From the NCBI GenBank assembly GCA_016235555.1, contig JACRKC010000069.1, positions 124,001-188,000 of the forward strand: 64,000 nt of DNA, in the 5' to 3' direction. Shown piece after piece: positions 62,413 to 64,000 of the stretch. The stretch's first letter is position 1, and every line of letters starts with the position of its first letter. A program made the translations under genes and the position numbers. The notes below the pieces were generated by a model. That model searched no databases and had not been told where the DNA came from. It worked only from the letters and a program-made list of their open reading frames with translations. The DNA is from Verrucomicrobiota bacterium. Lineage in GTDB: Bacteria; Verrucomicrobiota; Verrucomicrobiia; Opitutales; Opitutaceae.

Positions 62413-64000
62413 TCATGGGTCGCACGGGAGCGGAAACCGCGGGTTCGGCTGGTGCGCTTCGTTCAGGTAGCGGCGCAGGCGCTCGACGACCTGCGGGTGG
62501 GCCGCCGCGATGTTGCGCGTTTCACCGAGATCAGCCGACAGGTCGTAGAGCTCGAACGTCGCGGGCCGGCCGGCAGCGGCGAACGTGTGAATCGCCTTCC
62601 ACTGGTCGGCGCGCACCGCCTGCGTCGGCCCGCGCTCGCGAAACTCCCAGTAAAAATACTCGTGCTCCTTCTGCCCCGGCTGCCCCAGCAAGGTCGGCAC
62701 CAGCGACAGGCCATCGATCGCCGCGGGCAGTTTCGCGCCGCCGAGCTCCGCGAGCGTCGGCAGAATGTCCCACGCCGCAAAGGGCGCGTCCACGACGCGG
62801 CCCGCGGCGATGCGCGCGGGCCAGCGCGCGAGCAGCGGCACGCGGATGCCGCCTTCGTAGAGATCACGCTTCACGCCGCGCAGCGGGCCGTTGCTGTCGA
62901 AGAACTCCGGATCGTGGCCGCCCTCGGTGTGCGGGCCGTTGTCGCTGGTAAACAGCACGAGGGTGTCCTGCGCGATCCCGAGTTCGTCGAGCAGCCGCAG
63001 GATTTCACCGACCTGCCGGTCGAGCCGCGTGACCATCGCCGCGAACGTTGAGCGCGGCATCGGCTGCGAAGCATACCCGCCGGGCGCGGCGTCGGGACCG
63101 TAATCGGCCTCGCCGCCCCACTCGGGAAACTTCCGGCCGGCGAACGGGGTTTCAGGAAACTTGCCCTTGAACTGCGCGAGAATCTCGTCGTCCGGCGCCT
63201 GGAGCTCCGCGTGCGGAATCGGCGTCGGCACGAACAGGAAGAACGGTTTTTCGCGATGAGTCCGGATGAATTTCAGCGTCTCGCGGTGCAGGATGTCCGG
63301 CGCGTAGGTGGTCTTCACGTGCATGTCGTTGCCCGGGAGAAAAACCTGGCGCTGGCCGTCCCAGAGATACGGCGGGTAGTAGCGATGGGCGAAGCGCTGG
63401 CAGTTGTAGCCGAAAAACCGATCGAAGCCCTGCGCGGTCGGATCGCCCTCGCTGCCGACGAAACCGAGGCCCCATTTTCCGAACGCGCCCGACACGTAGC
63501 CCGCGCCGCGCAGCACCTCGGGAATCGTGACGGCAGCAGCGGGCAGCGGCTCCTGGCCTTCCGGAAAAATCTCGGCGTTGCCGCGCACCGGCGTGTGTCC
63601 GGTGTGCTGGCCGGTCAGCAACGCCGAGCGCGACGGTGCACACACGGTGTTACCCGAGTAGAAGCTCGTAAACCGCATCCCCTCCCGCGCAAGACGGTCG
63701 ATGTTCGGCGTGGCGAACTTCTTCTGGCCGTAACACCCGAGATCGCCGTAGCCGAGATCGTCGGCGAGGATGTAGATGATGTTCGGCGGGCGGGGCGGAG
63801 CCGTGAACGTGAGCGCGGATGCGCGCGCCAGTTGCAGATACGCTGCGGCGTAGCGCCGGCCCAGCTCGCGGTAGGAGTCGGCGTCGAAGTGAATTTTGTC
63901 ACCCTTATGATTGAGGCCCTCAGCGCTGACGAACGCGGTGCGCGGCACCTTGGCCGGCAGGTCGCGCAGTGTTCGATCGATCTGCTGCTTGAATTCGTCC
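62413..64000 (-). CDS. Sugar O-acetylesterase-sulfatase fusion (5' end outside window)
   Basis: The frame runs off the right edge. The last part of an SGNH-type sialate/xylan O-acetylesterase is seen first ('KVPRTAFVSAEGLNHKGDKI' and 'HFDADSYRELGRRYA', carrying the catalytic Asp/His region). It is followed without a stop by a complete S1 sulfatase: 'PNIIYILADDLGYGDLGCYG' supplies the metal Asp pair, 'TVCAPSRSALLTGQHTGH' is the CxPSR motif whose Cys becomes formylglycine, and 'GKWGLGFVG' and 'LFTSDNGPHTEGG' complete the active site. Such a fusion could remove acetyl and sulfate groups from the same polysaccharide. The export signal would be at the missing N-terminus. A TGA at 62415-62413 ends the gene, 236 bases from the tRNA. 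Confidence 0.88.
   Translation of the reverse strand, partial: DEFKQQIDRTLRDLPAKVPRTAFVSAEGLNHKGDKIHFDADSYRELGRRYAAAYLQLARASALTFTAPPRPPNIIYILADDLGYGDLGCYGQKKFATPNIDRLAREGMRFTSFYSGNTVCAPSRSALLTGQHTGHTPVRGNAEIFPEGQEPLPAAAVTIPEVLRGAGYVSGAFGKWGLGFVGSEGDPTAQGFDRFFGYNCQRFAHRYYPPYLWDGQRQVFLPGNDMHVKTTYAPDILHRETLKFIRTHREKPFFLFVPTPIPHAELQAPDDEILAQFKGKFPETPFAGRKFPEWGGEADYGPDAAPGGYASQPMPRSTFAAMVTRLDRQVGEILRLLDELGIAQDTLVLFTSDNGPHTEGGHDPEFFDSNGPLRGVKRDLYEGGIRVPLLARWPARIAAGRVVDAPFAAWDILPTLAELGGAKLPAAIDGLSLVPTLLGQPGQKEHEYFYWEFRERGPTQAVRADQWKAIHTFAAAGRPATFELYDLSADLGETRNIAAAHPQVVERLRRYLNEAHQPNPRFPLPCDP

Overview
The window is very GC-rich, gene-dense bacterial DNA. It suggests Verrucomicrobiota, most likely a member of the Opitutaceae. 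The evidence is indirect: Tat-exported Gfo/Idh/MocA proteins, secreted F5/8 type C proteins, a sulfatase fused to a sugar esterase, a TonB receptor with a 'DKFVVTGS' N-terminus, and few clear Shine-Dalgarno sites. No rRNA or taxonomic marker was compared, so the assignment is an inference.

Layout. (1) 1-9.3 kb: the end of a DoxX-like membrane protein, two pairs of [Tat Gfo/Idh oxidoreductase + secreted F5/8 type C protein], and a tightly overlapping trio (Agl23-like GT39, GT2, ApbE). (2) 9.3-10.6 kb: a hairpin-rich intergenic region and a membrane protein. (3) 10.7-26.6 kb, minus strand: a polyunsaturated-fatty-acid-type (Pfa) synthase operon in the order enoyl reductase (PfaD/Pfa1), KS-MAT-ACP-ACP-KR-DH (PfaA/Pfa2), KS-CLF-DH-DH-DH-acyltransferase (PfaC/Pfa3), phosphopantetheinyl transferase. 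(4) 26.8-46.0 kb, plus strand: a divergent acyl-CoA ligase, then an operon with ATGA overlaps. It encodes a 4099-residue FAAL-ACP-KS-KR-ACP-KS-DH-ER-KR-ACP-thioester reductase, a PlsC acyltransferase, an alkyl-dihydroxyacetonephosphate synthase (AGPS, the ether-bond-forming enzyme) and a cyclopropane synthase-type methyltransferase. A second PlsC follows. (5) 46.3-53 kb: a cNMP-binding/CPBP-like membrane protein and a TolC-MFP-RND efflux operon. (6) 53.3-64 kb: pyrH-frr-proB, small genes, a DUF374 acyltransferase, a TonB receptor, tRNA-Ala(CGC) and an esterase-sulfatase fusion running off the end.

The most notable content is regions 3 and 4 together. A fatty-acid factory of the myxobacterial type stands back to back with a chain-extending, reductively releasing PKS whose gene overlaps an acyltransferase that in turn overlaps an AGPS gene. 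I infer a lipid pathway in which a special fatty acid is made, activated, extended, released as aldehyde or alcohol and put into an ether glycerolipid. Both PKS modules and the PfaC homologue lack a working acyltransferase domain. The MAT of the PfaA homologue is the only malonyl-type AT recognised in the locus.

The region also carries several families of short palindromic, MITE-like repeats. Two inverted copies of one family bracket the whole PKS/ether-lipid block (28.6 and 46.2 kb). One copy of a second family (61.8 kb) has a perfect 9-bp flanking direct repeat.
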